Assembly (NCBI RefSeq): GCF_900090325.1
Contig: NZ_FMHW01000002.1
Span: 1,798,001 to 1,862,000, forward strand
Direction: 5' to 3'
From: Micromonospora pallida
GTDB lineage: Bacteria; Actinomycetota; Actinomycetes; Mycobacteriales; Micromonosporaceae
DNA length: 64,000 nucleotides
The notes beneath the pieces are model-generated. The model searched no databases and was not told the origin of the DNA. It saw only the letters and a program-made list of their open reading frames with translations. Position numbers and translations under genes: made by a program. Of this stretch, positions 53,609 through 62,294 are shown in pieces (within the stretch, counting starts at the first letter, position 1; the number at the start of each line of letters is the position of its first letter).

Positions 53609-54343
53609 TCAGACCGCTCGCACTTCGGCGAGCCGCCTGACGGCGTACTCGTCGTCCCAGCAGACGGCGGCTTCCCACGCGGCCGACGCTTGCCCGGCGA
53701 TGTCGAGCGCGCCGTCGTCGAGGCCGGCGGCGTTGTCGGGCAGCACGAGGTCGAGGTCGGGGACGTCGACGTGCGACTCGTCCCAGTCGATCAGCGCGAC
53801 CTGATTCGCGGTCATGCGGACGTTGCCGGGGTTGTTGGGGTTGCCGTGGACGACGCATGTCTGACGTCCGGTGAGCCGCGCCCACGCTGCTCGGCATCGC
53901 GCAACGCCCTCAGGGGGCATCGCGCCGAGGTCGATCTTCGTACCGGTTTCGGCGTGCAGGAGGTCGGTCGAAGATCGCCAGCCTGGGCGCTGCGGCCAGC
54001 CCCGGGTCAGCCGATGCAGCTCGCGGAGCGTGTCGGCCACGCGACGCCAGTCGGCCTGCGTCTCGGGCGGTCCGCCATCCAGGTAGGTCATCACCACCAG
54101 ACCATCGGCGAACAGCCGGCCGTCCGTAGTCGGGATCGGGACCGGCACGGTCAGACCTTCACGGTCGAGGTGTTGGAGGAGTCCTGTCTCCCACGCAAGA
54201 TCAGCGTCACTCCTGGTGCCCAGACGACCGACCGCGAGGCGCCCGTCGACGCGCACACTCCACACGTCGTTGGCGACTCCACCCGCGAGCGGTTCGACGC
54301 GCGCGACGTCGTCACCCCATCGCCCGAGCGCCTCCCACCCCAC
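53609..54343 (-). CDS. Aminoglycoside-phosphotransferase-family protein with altered active site
   Basis: A 244-residue APH/choline-kinase-type protein: LAGGVANDVWSVRV near the N-terminus, GLVVMTYLDGGPP, then VVHGNPNNPGNVR and ALIDWDESHVDVP. The catalytic base in this family is the Asp of HGD; here the codon is AAC (Asn), as read at about 53849-53851. The metal-binding IDWDE is intact. It may be inactive as a kinase or bind rather than phosphorylate. ATG 54343. Confidence 0.8.
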   Translation of the reverse strand: MGWEALGRWGDDVARVEPLAGGVANDVWSVRVDGRLAVGRLGTRSDADLAWETGLLQHLDREGLTVPVPIPTTDGRLFADGLVVMTYLDGGPPETQADWRRVADTLRELHRLTRGWPQRPGWRSSTDLLHAETGTKIDLGAMPPEGVARCRAAWARLTGRQTCVVHGNPNNPGNVRMTANQVALIDWDESHVDVPDLDLVLPDNAAGLDDGALDIAGQASAAWEAAVCWDDEYAVRRLAEVRAV

Positions 54344-54645
54344 TGGCCATACCTTACGGCGTTCCGAACATCACTGTTCCCGGCATGACCGGACGTTGAC
54401 TCGATAGCCCTCGATGACGCTGAACGACGCGCGGGCGGCGGCAGGTGAGGGCGTCGTCCGGACCGCGTCCTACTGCCCCTTGATCCGGGCATGCCGGTCG
54501 ACGCGAGACAGCTGATAATTGTTCGGTCAATGCCGAGGATCAACTGAGCGCGGTCCGGCGCAGACCTCCAGAAGGAACGCGGGTCCAGGAGATGGTCATC
54601 GGGTTCCTCGCGGGTGTCGGCCGAGCGGGTAGGACGGGGCAGGAC

Positions 54646-55320
54646 ATGGACCAGGGCACCCGCGACGAGTTGCTCGGCCGCCTGGTGGAGGCAGTCGGGT
54701 CCGTCGCAGTCGTACACCCGACGCGGGTTGCCATCGACGGACCGCCTGCCGCCGGCAAGACCACGCTCGCCGACGAGTTGGCCGTCGTCTTGCGCGAACA
54801 GGGCCGCGATGTCATCCGCGCGACGATCGACGATTTCCTCTTCCCTCGGGCGCAGCGCTATCCGCGCGGCGAGTACTCGGCCGAAGGCTGCTACTTCGAC
54901 ACCCACGACTACGACGCGCTGAACCGGGTTCTGCTCGATCCGCTCGGCCCGGACGGAGATCGACGCTTCCAACACGCGGTCTACGACCGCACCGCGGACA
55001 CCGCACTGTCCCCGCCGGTCACGACTGCCCCCGCCGACGCCGTGCTGGTCTTCGACGGCGTCTTCCTCATGCGTCCGGAACTGATCGACCGGTGGGACCT
55101 GCGCATCTTCGTGTCTACCGCGCTCGAGAAGACCGTCGATCGTGCCGTGATCCGAGAGCGCCGAATGTTATCCCGGACCGACGTCGAACGGCGCTGGCAC
55201 GAGCGTTACATCCCCGCCCAACAGTTCTACTTCGCCACGGTCCGCCCGACCGATCACCTCGACATCATCGTGCACAACGACGAGCCCCAGCAGCCGGCCT
55301 GGGAGACCCAAACACACTGA
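54646..55320 (+). CDS. Uridine-kinase-like P-loop kinase
   Basis: A 224-residue nucleoside-kinase-type protein: Walker A DGPPAAGKT near residue 33, ATIDDFLFPRAQRYPRGEYS, and lid region RAVIRERRMLSRTDVERRWHERYIPAQQFYF. Substrate probably a nucleoside or small alcohol. ATG 54646 is used; ATG 54592 with GGAG close by is possible. The 300-bp gap before it shows no gene or repeat. Confidence 0.83.
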   Translation: MDQGTRDELLGRLVEAVGSVAVVHPTRVAIDGPPAAGKTTLADELAVVLREQGRDVIRATIDDFLFPRAQRYPRGEYSAEGCYFDTHDYDALNRVLLDPLGPDGDRRFQHAVYDRTADTALSPPVTTAPADAVLVFDGVFLMRPELIDRWDLRIFVSTALEKTVDRAVIRERRMLSRTDVERRWHERYIPAQQFYFATVRPTDHLDIIVHNDEPQQPAWETQTH

Positions 55321-55370
55321 CCGCACTCAATTCGTCGTGTCGGACGGCACCGCAGCACGTGCGGTCACAG

Positions 55371-56186
55371 TCACCGGGCGAGTGCCTGGCATACCTCGGC
55401 AGCCAGTCGGTCAGCCTCGTCCAGTGCGGCAGCGAGCGCCTCCGGAGTCGTGCCGAGCATGGCGAACAGCGCATGAGCCCGCTCGGCGAAGTCCACAGGA
55501 GCCACCGCCAGTGCGCCGGCGGCCCGTACCGCGTCCTTCTCGTTGAACAGCCAGCACCTGGCGTGAGCGTGAAGGGCCTGCACGAGAAGCCCAACCGCGC
55601 GGAAGAGACAGCCAGCGACGTAAAAGGCATCACCGTGAGTCACTCCCTTGCGGGCGCAGCCCAGGATGAACGGCGCCTCCCACTGCGCGCTGGCGATGAG
55701 CGCCTCGCGCAGCGGCTCGGGGTAACGGCGAGTCTGCTCCTGTAGGGCCCGAAGCTCACCGCTGGGGTCAGCGAGGATGCGGCCAACGGCTATCTCGCCG
55801 ACATAGGCGTGGGAGTACACCCCCAGGGGGTGGCCGGCCTGCGCACCGATCTCGAACGTTCCCGCCTGGCACTCCTGCCAGATGTGATGCACCCGGTCCA
55901 GATCGCGGTAGATCCAGTCGACGCGGTGGCCCGCGATCGTCAGCCAGCCTCCGCCGTCCACCCAGGGTCCCCAGCCGCCCGGTTCGGTCACCTCCACCGA
56001 CCCGCCGGTCAGTTCGACGGCGAGCGGACGCAGAGCAGCAGTGTCCAGCGGTCGCCGGTAGTACAGGCCCAGGTCGAAGTCGGAGTCGGGACGGTGCGTT
56101 CCCCTCGCCCGGCTGCCTCCCAGACAGACCCCGACGACGCCGTCGACGCGGGTCAGTCGATTCGCGATCTCAAGCAAGCGGTCCAT
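55371..56186 (-). CDS. Nucleotidyltransferase-domain protein
   Basis: A 271-residue protein with the nucleotidyltransferase core GVCLGGSRARGTHRPDSDFDLGLYY (GS-x-A-R-G, D-x-D) in the first 45 residues, a further Asp in RVDWIYRDLD and a helical C-terminal part (DUF4037-like). It may modify an antibiotic or another small molecule, or act as an antitoxin-type nucleotidyltransferase. No partner is adjacent. Confidence 0.82.
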   Translation of the reverse strand: MDRLLEIANRLTRVDGVVGVCLGGSRARGTHRPDSDFDLGLYYRRPLDTAALRPLAVELTGGSVEVTEPGGWGPWVDGGGWLTIAGHRVDWIYRDLDRVHHIWQECQAGTFEIGAQAGHPLGVYSHAYVGEIAVGRILADPSGELRALQEQTRRYPEPLREALIASAQWEAPFILGCARKGVTHGDAFYVAGCLFRAVGLLVQALHAHARCWLFNEKDAVRAAGALAVAPVDFAERAHALFAMLGTTPEALAAALDEADRLAAEVCQALAR

Positions 56187-56316
56187 GACTCGGAGTCTGT
56201 GGAGTCAGATCACCATCCGCGACCGGATTACCGAGCGTCCGCAGCTGTAGCGGTCACCCACCGGGGTGAAGTGCGACAAGCCCTTCGACGAACGCAGGGT
56301 CGAGTGCGGCCTATGC

Positions 56317-56838
56317 TTACGCATCACGCCACGCGTCGGTGATGCACGCCTCCTCGAACGCCCACCAGCCCCGCTCCTCTCCCGACTTCAGTAGACCCTT
56401 GATGGCAGCCAGGTCGGCATCGGCCGGCACGTGCAACGCCACCAGCGGCAACTCCCTACTGAACGCCTCCCCGCCCAGGCCGAAGCGCGCGAACTGCTCG
56501 TGAACCGCCTGGGCGCTACGGCCCAGCGGACCATCGGGCACCGGCAGCACACGAATCGTGCAGTTGCCCGACGCCTCGACCCGCCCCACTGCCCACCGCA
56601 CACCGTCGTCGGTCGTGAAGCGTACGACGTCACCCTGTGCGATGCCGTCTTGCAGGAACGGCACATTCGCCACCCGTGCCCTGTCCGGATCGACCAACTC
56701 TGCCCACAGCCCCTCAGTGTCGTAGGGAAGCCAACCATCGCGCGGCGCGAACCGGAATCGGACCTTGACCAAGCCCTCACCAGCCGGCTCCGGCCTGCCA
56801 GGCGCTACCGACGTCACGCCGCCCTCACCTCTTTTCAA
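56317..56838 (-). CDS. DUF4265 family protein
   Basis: A 173-residue protein: LVKVRFRFAPRDGWLPYDTEGLWAELVD, ANVPFLQDGIAQGDVVRFT and GWWAFEEACITDAWRDA match DUF4265. Family members often sit in polymorphic toxin or immunity contexts, but no toxin is seen here. Confidence 0.78.
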   Translation of the reverse strand: MKRGEGGVTSVAPGRPEPAGEGLVKVRFRFAPRDGWLPYDTEGLWAELVDPDRARVANVPFLQDGIAQGDVVRFTTDDGVRWAVGRVEASGNCTIRVLPVPDGPLGRSAQAVHEQFARFGLGGEAFSRELPLVALHVPADADLAAIKGLLKSGEERGWWAFEEACITDAWRDA

Positions 56839-57072
56839 CAGAGTCCCTCCGAAACCGACCGTTCCTATTGTTACGTGCTTGTGGCGGTGTTGCGCCTGGT
56901 CGCGGTCCTACCTCCAGCCACGACGATGCCGCCAACACCACCCGGCAACGCGGTGATCACTCACGGAGAAGCAGAGGACACCTATTGTGATCTTCTGTTT
57001 GGTGAGACATGGTGGTGAAGGTCGATACGCGCGCGTTGCAGCATTAGGGCAAGAATGGTCAATTGGAGTTAA

Positions 57073-57315
57073 ATGACTATGATCAAGGCGCGGTCAGCCG
57101 GCATCGCGGTCGGAACTGCAGCCATGCTCGTCGCCAGCTCGCTGGTGGCCGCTGCGCCTGCCAGCGCGGCCATCGATTGCACGGGAGGGTCCGACCACCA
57201 GAATTTGAGACCTACCGGCCCGCTCGTATTCTCCAGCCGCAAGAACATCGCAAGGGATTGGGCGTTGATTCAGGTGTTCTGTTCACGGACGTTGGTGACG
57301 TGCCGGGAAGTTTGA
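57073..57315 (+). pseudogene. Truncated small secreted protein
   Basis: An 80-residue frame starting MIKARSAGIAVGTAAML with a signal peptide ending APASA-A near residue 33. The mature part (IDCTGGSDHQNLRPTGPLVF) stops soon after entering IS-derived sequence near 57262-57320. GGAG lies six bases before the ATG. I read it as the 5' part of a secreted-protein gene cut by an insertion. The 234 bp upstream (56839-57072) are AT-richer but hold no gene. Confidence 0.5.
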
Positions 57316-57321
57316 AAGGTT

Positions 57322-57425
57322 GAGGACCTCCCGAGCAGGTGTGGAGCTACCAGACAGCCGCACCTGACCCAGGGAGGTCCTCACGCCTTTCCGTAACGCC
57401 CCACTGTCGGAGACCAGCAGGCTGC
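57322..57425 (+). mobile_element. Remnant of an IS481-type element
   Basis: GAGGACCTCCC (57322-57332) and GGGAGGTCCTC (57372-57382) form a perfect 11-bp inverted repeat, then a frame reads TPFRNAPLSETSRLR, like the N-terminus of IS481 transposases (RNAPLTETGRLRLA). Homology ends after about 15 residues. The rest of the transposase is absent, so only an end fragment remains. The stretch to 57486 shows no gene. Confidence 0.55.
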
Positions 57426-57486
57426 GCCCAGCCGGCAGGCCGCCACTTCGGACTGTCCGCCCACCGCTACCAGAAGAGTTCGGGCT

Positions 57487-57849
57487 TCACCGCTCGGCAC
57501 CTCCGTAGATGCCCTTGGTCGGTGGTCCGTCACCGCAGCCCGGCCGTGATCGGGCACGGTGGCGACCCAGGCTCCTTGGGTCGCGACGGGCTTGGTGCCT
57601 GGACGGTACGTGTGAGGGAACAGTGGGAGGGTCGGTGCCGACCAGGGCGGCCAGGCCGGCTTCGGGGTCGACCAGGTCGGCCAGGTCGCCGGCCAGTTCG
57701 TCGTACCGGGTGGGAAGCAGGATGTCGTGCAGCCCGGCCTCGACGTCGACCAACGCCGCAACATCCGGTTCGGCCGTACGGAGTTCGGGGTGGACCGCCG
57801 CGCGGCGGTCCACCGGTTCCTGGTGCATTTTTCCTCCCCCACCGGTCAT
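57487..57849 (-). CDS. Small protein coupled to ECF sigma factor, 3' part doubtful
   Basis: A 120-residue frame whose ATG overlaps the sigma-factor stop (ATGA). The first 70 residues are acidic and protein-like (VAALVDVEAGLHDILLPTRYDELAGDLADLVD); from about residue 80 the composition becomes Arg/Gly-rich and random. No membrane segment, unlike typical anti-sigma factors. The gene may have lost its 3' half to the nearby IS remnant. Role as sigma-factor regulator is inferred from position. Confidence 0.5.
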   Translation of the reverse strand: MTGGGGKMHQEPVDRRAAVHPELRTAEPDVAALVDVEAGLHDILLPTRYDELAGDLADLVDPEAGLAALVGTDPPTVPSHVPSRHQARRDPRSLGRHRARSRPGCGDGPPTKGIYGGAER

Positions 57850-58427
57850 CGCCGGTCCGGCTCCTCACGCAGCAGCGCGGCCAGCGTCCGCCGTGCTTTC
57901 AGCAGGCTGCTTCGGACCGCCTCGGGCGTCATCCGCAACTGCTCGGCGATCTCGGCCGGCTGGTAGCCCTCCAACGTCCAGGCCATCACCTGCCGCTGCC
58001 GGGAGGGCAGGTGACCGAGCAGTCGAAGTTCCTCCTGGCGGGCCTCCCATGCGGCGATCTCGGATGCGGAAGCTCGTAACAGGGGAGTGCGGTCCGCCAG
58101 GTCGTCGGCGGGCAGTTCCACCAGGTAGGCCATCCGTCGGGCGTACTCCCGGGAGGCGACCCGGCGGGTCCACGGCCCCGGACTGCGGATGGTGTTCCAC
58201 TGCTCCAGGGCGCGGCGCATGGTCTCCTGGGCGACGTCCGCCGCGTCCGCAACCGACGCGCCCTGCCACACCAGGAACGCCACCAGCCTGCCCACCTCCT
58301 TCCGGTAGAAGTCGCTGAAGGCCGCGACGGTCTCCGGCGACAGGACGTCCCGGCGTCGCGGTGGTGGGACGGTCGGCGCGGCCCGGTGGTCGGTGGGCCT
58401 GGTCGATCCCCCGGGGCGCTCAACCAC
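57846..58427 (-). CDS. ECF-type RNA polymerase sigma factor
   Basis: A 193-residue sigma factor. Region 2 is FYRKEVGRLVAFLVWQGASVADAADVAQETMRRALEQW (about 40-78) and region 4 is LPSRQRQVMAWTLEGYQPAEIAEQLRMTPEAVRSSLLKARRTL (about 140-183). The start overlaps the small membrane protein gene by 8 bp. Probably controls an envelope function; the sortase locus follows upstream. Confidence 0.9.
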   Translation of the reverse strand: MVERPGGSTRPTDHRAAPTVPPPRRRDVLSPETVAAFSDFYRKEVGRLVAFLVWQGASVADAADVAQETMRRALEQWNTIRSPGPWTRRVASREYARRMAYLVELPADDLADRTPLLRASASEIAAWEARQEELRLLGHLPSRQRQVMAWTLEGYQPAEIAEQLRMTPEAVRSSLLKARRTLAALLREEPDRR

Positions 58428-58656
58428 GACGTTCGCCGTCCTTCCGGGACGGCACCGTCAGGGTGCAGCAGGAGCCGTCGGGCCGCAGGTCGCGGACCTG
58501 CCCACCGGCGGGTAGCGCCGCGACCAGCGCCACCAGTGTCTCCCCGCGCGCCTGCTCCTGGCGGACCCGCCACTGGAGCCGGATCCACAGTGCCAACACC
58601 GTGCTGGCCTTGGCGACGACCGCCAGACCGATCCACCCCCAGGTCACACTGTCCAC
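58420..58656 (-). CDS. Small single-pass membrane protein of ECF operon
   Basis: A 78-residue protein with one N-terminal membrane helix (about 5-26, TWGWIGLAVVAKASTVLALW) and a charged C-terminal part with two Cys (GSCCTLTV). It overlaps the sigma-factor start. It could be an anti-sigma factor or a sensor; no family known. Confidence 0.6.
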   Translation of the reverse strand: MDSVTWGWIGLAVVAKASTVLALWIRLQWRVRQEQARGETLVALVAALPAGGQVRDLRPDGSCCTLTVPSRKDGERRG

Positions 58657-58710
58657 CGCACCTCACTCCGCTCGTCCGCGACCGTTGCGCGTCGTCGTAG
58701 TGAAGAGTCG

Positions 58711-58726
58711 CGGAAGGAGCCTTCCG
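58711..58726. promoter_or_regulatory. 16-bp inverted repeat upstream of ECF operon
   Basis: CGGAAGG-AG-CCTTCCG, a perfect 7-2-7 palindrome, 55 bp before the membrane-protein start. A possible regulator site. The other sequence in 58657-58801 shows only a weak CCGG-AAA-CCGG hairpin. Confidence 0.4.
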
Positions 58727-58801
58727 TGAACGGCCGTGCCGAAGTTTTTTCCGGAAACCGGGTTCGGGCCGGCATGTCACCGACACCGCGCACGCCGGTG
58801 G

Positions 58802-59614
58802 TCAGGGCGCCAGCGTCGCGTACACCACGATGTTGTCCTTGTACGTCTTCGCTTTCTTGTCGTAGCCGCCGCCACAGGTGATCACGCGGAGCTGCGCCTT
58901 GTCGGTGTGGCCGTAGACCTGTTCCAACGGGAGCTTCTTCTTCGGGTAGCGGGCCACCCCGTCGACGATGAAGCGGGCCTTCGTGCCGTCCTTACGGGGC
59001 ACCTCGATGGTGTCTCCCGGTTTCAGCGCGCCCAGCCGGTAGAAGACCGCCCGACCCGAGGCGCGTGAGTCGACGTGGCCCACGACCACCGAGGTCCCGA
59101 CCTCGCCGGGACTTGGTCCCAGCTTGTACCACCCGGCCGTCTTGGGCTGGTTCAGCGGTGGGACCGCGATCTGTTGGTTCCGGTCCAGCCCGAGCGGAAC
59201 GGTCGGCGCGTCGACGCCGATCCGCGGGATTTTGATGCGGGTCGGCTGCGATCGCGGCATCCCGACCGACGTTGGTAGGGGCAACGGGCGGATCGCGGTG
59301 GCCTTGAGATCGTCGTCGCGGCGGTCCGAAGCACCGGCCGCGCTGTGGCCCGCCCCGGCGGCCGGCGACGCGATGGCTTCGCCCGGCGTCGACTCCGGTG
59401 TGGTGGGTTCGTCCAGCACCGCTGACGGTAGGGACTCCGGCGCGGCGGCGGCATCAGGTTGCGGCGGACCGACCGGATCAGGAGCCGTGGCCGCGACCGT
59501 GACCAGTCCTGCTCCGGTGAGCGTGACTAGGGTGACCAGGACGAGGCCAGCGGCACGCCACGGAAAACCGTGGCGGCCGCTGGCGCTCCTGGCCGCCCTA
59601 GGCGACCGTGCCAT
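58802..59614 (-). CDS. Class F sortase
   Basis: A 270-residue transpeptidase. An N-terminal membrane segment (about 20-42) and a Pro/Ala-rich linker precede the sortase beta-barrel (from about 125: RIKIPRIGVDAPTVPLGL). Catalytic His is in VVVGHVDS and Cys in VITCGGGYDKK; class F typically ends with the YxDNxVVYA strand seen here as YKDNIVVYA, with the Arg replaced or elsewhere. ATG 59614 overlaps the surface protein gene by 17 bp. Probably anchors the adjacent protein to peptidoglycan. Confidence 0.88.
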   Translation of the reverse strand: MARSPRAARSASGRHGFPWRAAGLVLVTLVTLTGAGLVTVAATAPDPVGPPQPDAAAAPESLPSAVLDEPTTPESTPGEAIASPAAGAGHSAAGASDRRDDDLKATAIRPLPLPTSVGMPRSQPTRIKIPRIGVDAPTVPLGLDRNQQIAVPPLNQPKTAGWYKLGPSPGEVGTSVVVGHVDSRASGRAVFYRLGALKPGDTIEVPRKDGTKARFIVDGVARYPKKKLPLEQVYGHTDKAQLRVITCGGGYDKKAKTYKDNIVVYATLAP

Positions 59615-60257
59615 TGGCGGACCGGCGACGCAGCAGCGCGAGGCCACCGATCGCGCCCACGCCCATCATGCTGGCACCGGCCGCCGTCAGAGCACCGGTG
59701 TTGGTGTCGAGCGCGCCACCGTCACCGGCCGCGACGGCGGCCGTGCTCGGCAGCACCCAGGCTCCCTCCGGACCCACCTGCGCGCTGGCAGACGCGCCCG
59801 CTGACGAAGCAGCCGCGCTGGTGCCGGCCTCGGTCATCCTGAGGATGTCGGTGAGCAGATTCCTCTTGACCTCCACGTCCACGTCGATGTCACGGATGCA
59901 GACGACGATGTTGTCGACGTTGCCGGACTGCTGGATGCTGTTCGACGCCGCATTCGCGGCGCCCAGGTTGAAGGTGACGACGCTGTTCACGATGACGTTG
60001 TTTCTGATGACCTGAGCGATGTTCTGCTCGTTGACCTGCTCGTTGGACGCGCAGGTGACCCCGTTACCGCTCTTGTCCTGCACGTCGAACGTCTTCGGCG
60101 TGTCGTCCGACTTCTTCGACACCGGCCCCTGGGTCGAGCCCCTGGGATCGTGCCCCCCGTCGCTCGCGGCGAGAGCGGCGGCGGGCGCGGCGAGCAGGAG
60201 GGCGGCGCTGCCCAGCACCACCCCGCCGCCGAGCCTTGTGAACAACTTCATAGACAT
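59598..60257 (-). CDS. Secreted surface protein with C-terminal anchor, adjacent to sortase F
   Basis: A 219-residue protein. Signal peptide MKLFTRLGGGVVLGSAALLLAAPAAALA-A (cut near 31). The mature part has NNVIVNSVVTFNLGAANAASNSIQQSGNVDNIVV (chaplin-like/beta-rich Asn-Ser), then an Ala/Ser-rich stretch. The C-terminus is a hydrophobic helix followed by RRR (GGLALLRRRSANGTVA). The segment before it is LDTNTGALTAAG rather than a clear LPxTG. ATG 60257 with GGAGTGAGG upstream. Overlaps the sortase gene. Confidence 0.75.
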   Translation of the reverse strand: MSMKLFTRLGGGVVLGSAALLLAAPAAALAASDGGHDPRGSTQGPVSKKSDDTPKTFDVQDKSGNGVTCASNEQVNEQNIAQVIRNNVIVNSVVTFNLGAANAASNSIQQSGNVDNIVVCIRDIDVDVEVKRNLLTDILRMTEAGTSAAASSAGASASAQVGPEGAWVLPSTAAVAAGDGGALDTNTGALTAAGASMMGVGAIGGLALLRRRSANGTVA

Positions 60258-60510
60258 ATTCCTCACTCCTTCTGGTCGGCTCAGGAGGACGAGCCATGAC
60301 GAAACGCTAGACCGATTCATACGGAAAAAGAGGACTTCTCGGGGTTTCGTAACAAGTCGCGCCATAGTTGCCATAATTGGTCGGTTCATCCCTGCTTGGG
60401 AAAGTAAGGGCTGTTCTGCCCACCTGGCTTCGGTGGTGGCCGAGGTCCCCCTGCCACCTGCGCGGCTCCAGGGGGTGTGGCGGTGGGCGCTCCGGTGCGA
60501 CCATCGCGCG

Positions 60511-61017
60511 ATGAGGGTCGACATCCGGTTGCTCGTCCGTGGCCTGTTCGGTTGCCTCGCTGTGGCCGTGGCTCTCGTAGCGGTCGTCCTGGCTGTCCCT
60601 GATCCGTCCGACCCCCCGGCGGTGACCTCCTGGCAGCCACCCGACGGCTACCAGCTCGCCGACACGGTGTCCCTACCGGACGATCGCCGCCTACGACTGT
60701 GGACCGGCGACTCCGGCTGGTACGTCGACGCGCTCCGCGCCGGTCGACGCGAGGCGGGGGTCGGTGCCCGGGGCGGCGGTGACCAGTACTCCGCCAGTGA
60801 GGTCCTCGGTGGCCTGGTCGTCCGGGTTCCGGTGGCCGGTGCCCGGACGCTCACGGTGCGAGCGGCCGGTGAGACCAGGAACGGGACGGTCCACGCCGGA
60901 ACGGTCCTGGTGCCGGCGCCGCCGGCCGGCGTGGGCACGGTCCTCGTGACACCGCTCGGTGCCGACGGGCTGCCCCTCGGTGGGGAGACAGTCGTGCCGA
61001 TCGTCGGCCGGAGTTGA
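60511..61017 (+). CDS. Small exported or membrane-anchored protein, unknown
   Basis: A 168-residue protein with an N-terminal hydrophobic segment (about 8-28, VRGLFGCLAVAVALVAVVLA) that may be a signal anchor. The rest is beta-rich with repeated Val/Gly (VVRVPVAGARTLTV). No family recognised. Divergent from the surface protein gene; the 253-bp gap has no gene. Confidence 0.6.
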   Translation: MRVDIRLLVRGLFGCLAVAVALVAVVLAVPDPSDPPAVTSWQPPDGYQLADTVSLPDDRRLRLWTGDSGWYVDALRAGRREAGVGARGGGDQYSASEVLGGLVVRVPVAGARTLTVRAAGETRNGTVHAGTVLVPAPPAGVGTVLVTPLGADGLPLGGETVVPIVGRS

Positions 61018-61120
61018 CACTTAACCTCTCGTATCTGCGACGCAGATCACCGGGAATCGCCGGCTTCCGCGAGGTGAATCAGGCCTATTGGCTGGCAGAT
61101 GCGGGCGTTAGAGTGCCCGG

Positions 61121-61537
61121 GTGAACAGTTACCGGATCGGGGAGGCCGCCGAGCTGCTCGGCGTGAGCGCCGACACCGTACGCCGCTGGGTCGACGGAGG
61201 TCGCCTGCCGGCCGGGCGGGACGCGCACGACCACCGGGTGATCGACGGGGTCGAGTTGGCCGCGTTCGTCCGGGCCCAGGCTGCCGAACCGGACGAGGGG
61301 ACGGGGTTCTCCTCCGCGCGCAACCGGCTGCGGGGCATCGTCACCGCCGTGGTCAAGGACGCGGTGATGGCGCAGGTCGACATCCAGGCCGGTCCGTTCC
61401 GGATCGTGTCGCTGATGAGCCGGGAGGCCGTCGACGAGCTGGACCTGCGGGTCGGCGCGGTGGCGGTGGCCGTGATCAAGTCGACCACGGTGGTGGTGGA
61501 GCGTCTGTCGGTGACGCGGGGGAGGGCAACATCGTGA
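61121..61537 (+). CDS. Molybdate-responsive protein with HTH and Mop/TOBE domain
   Basis: A 138-residue protein: an excisionase/MerR-type helix-turn-helix (YRIGEAAELLGVSADTVRRWVDGGRLPA) and a Mop domain (SSARNRLRGIVTAVVKDAVMAQVDIQAGPFRIVSLMSREAVDELDL). Mop domains bind molybdate or tungstate. GTG start. Its stop overlaps modA (GTGA), so it opens the molybdate operon and probably senses or regulates it. Confidence 0.9.
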   Translation: MNSYRIGEAAELLGVSADTVRRWVDGGRLPAGRDAHDHRVIDGVELAAFVRAQAAEPDEGTGFSSARNRLRGIVTAVVKDAVMAQVDIQAGPFRIVSLMSREAVDELDLRVGAVAVAVIKSTTVVVERLSVTRGRATS

Positions 61538-62289
61538 GGGTGCGCAGCGTGCTGGCCGGCATGGTCGCGTTGGCCGTGCTGACTGGGTGCGGAGGCAGCA
61601 GCTCGGCCGAAGGAGAAGAGCAGACCGTCACCGTCTTCGCGGCGGCGTCCCTGACCGACGTGTTCACCACCATCGCCAGGGAGTTCGAGGCCGACCGGCC
61701 GGGCACCGAGGTACGCCTGACCTTCGCCGGCAGCTCCGCCCTGGCCACCCAGATCAACCAGGGCGCCCCGGCGGACGTGTTCGCCTCGGCCGCGCCCGCC
61801 CCGATGCGTACCGTCACCGACGTGGGCAACGGCGACGGCACGCCGGTCACCTTCACCCGTAATCAGTTGGTCATCGCGGTGCCGAAGGGCAACCCGGCCG
61901 GGGTCGCCGGGCTGGCCGACCTGACGAAGCCCGGAGTGAAGGTCGCGCTCTGCGCCGAGCAGGTGCCCTGCGGCGAGGCGGCGCGCACCGCGCTCGACAC
62001 CGCCAAGGTCGCGCTCACCCCGGTCACCCTGGAACAGGACGTCCGGGGCGCGCTGGCCAAGGTCACCCTCGGTGAGGTGGACGCCGCCCTGGTGTACCGC
62101 ACCGACGCCCGGAGCACGACCGACGTGCAGGGCATCGAGTTCCCCGAGTCGGCCCACGCGGTCAACGACTACCCGCTGGTCGTACTGCGGGACGCCCCGA
62201 ACCCCGACGGCGCCCGGGCCTTCGTCGAGCACGTGCTCTCCGAGCGGGGACGGGCGACGCTCACCGACGCCGGCTTCCAGTCCCCGTAG
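61534..62289 (+). CDS. modA: Molybdate-binding lipoprotein
   Basis: A 251-residue lipoprotein (lipobox LTGC near residue 20). The mature N-terminus VTVFAAASLTDVFTTIAREFE and FAGSSALATQINQGAPADVFASA are ModA marks that bind the oxyanion through serine/main-chain contacts. GTG at 61534 overlaps the Mop gene stop. Feeds ModB/ModC. Confidence 0.95.
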   Translation: MRVRSVLAGMVALAVLTGCGGSSSAEGEEQTVTVFAAASLTDVFTTIAREFEADRPGTEVRLTFAGSSALATQINQGAPADVFASAAPAPMRTVTDVGNGDGTPVTFTRNQLVIAVPKGNPAGVAGLADLTKPGVKVALCAEQVPCGEAARTALDTAKVALTPVTLEQDVRGALAKVTLGEVDAALVYRTDARSTTDVQGIEFPESAHAVNDYPLVVLRDAPNPDGARAFVEHVLSERGRATLTDAGFQSP

Positions 62290-62294
62290 CGTCG

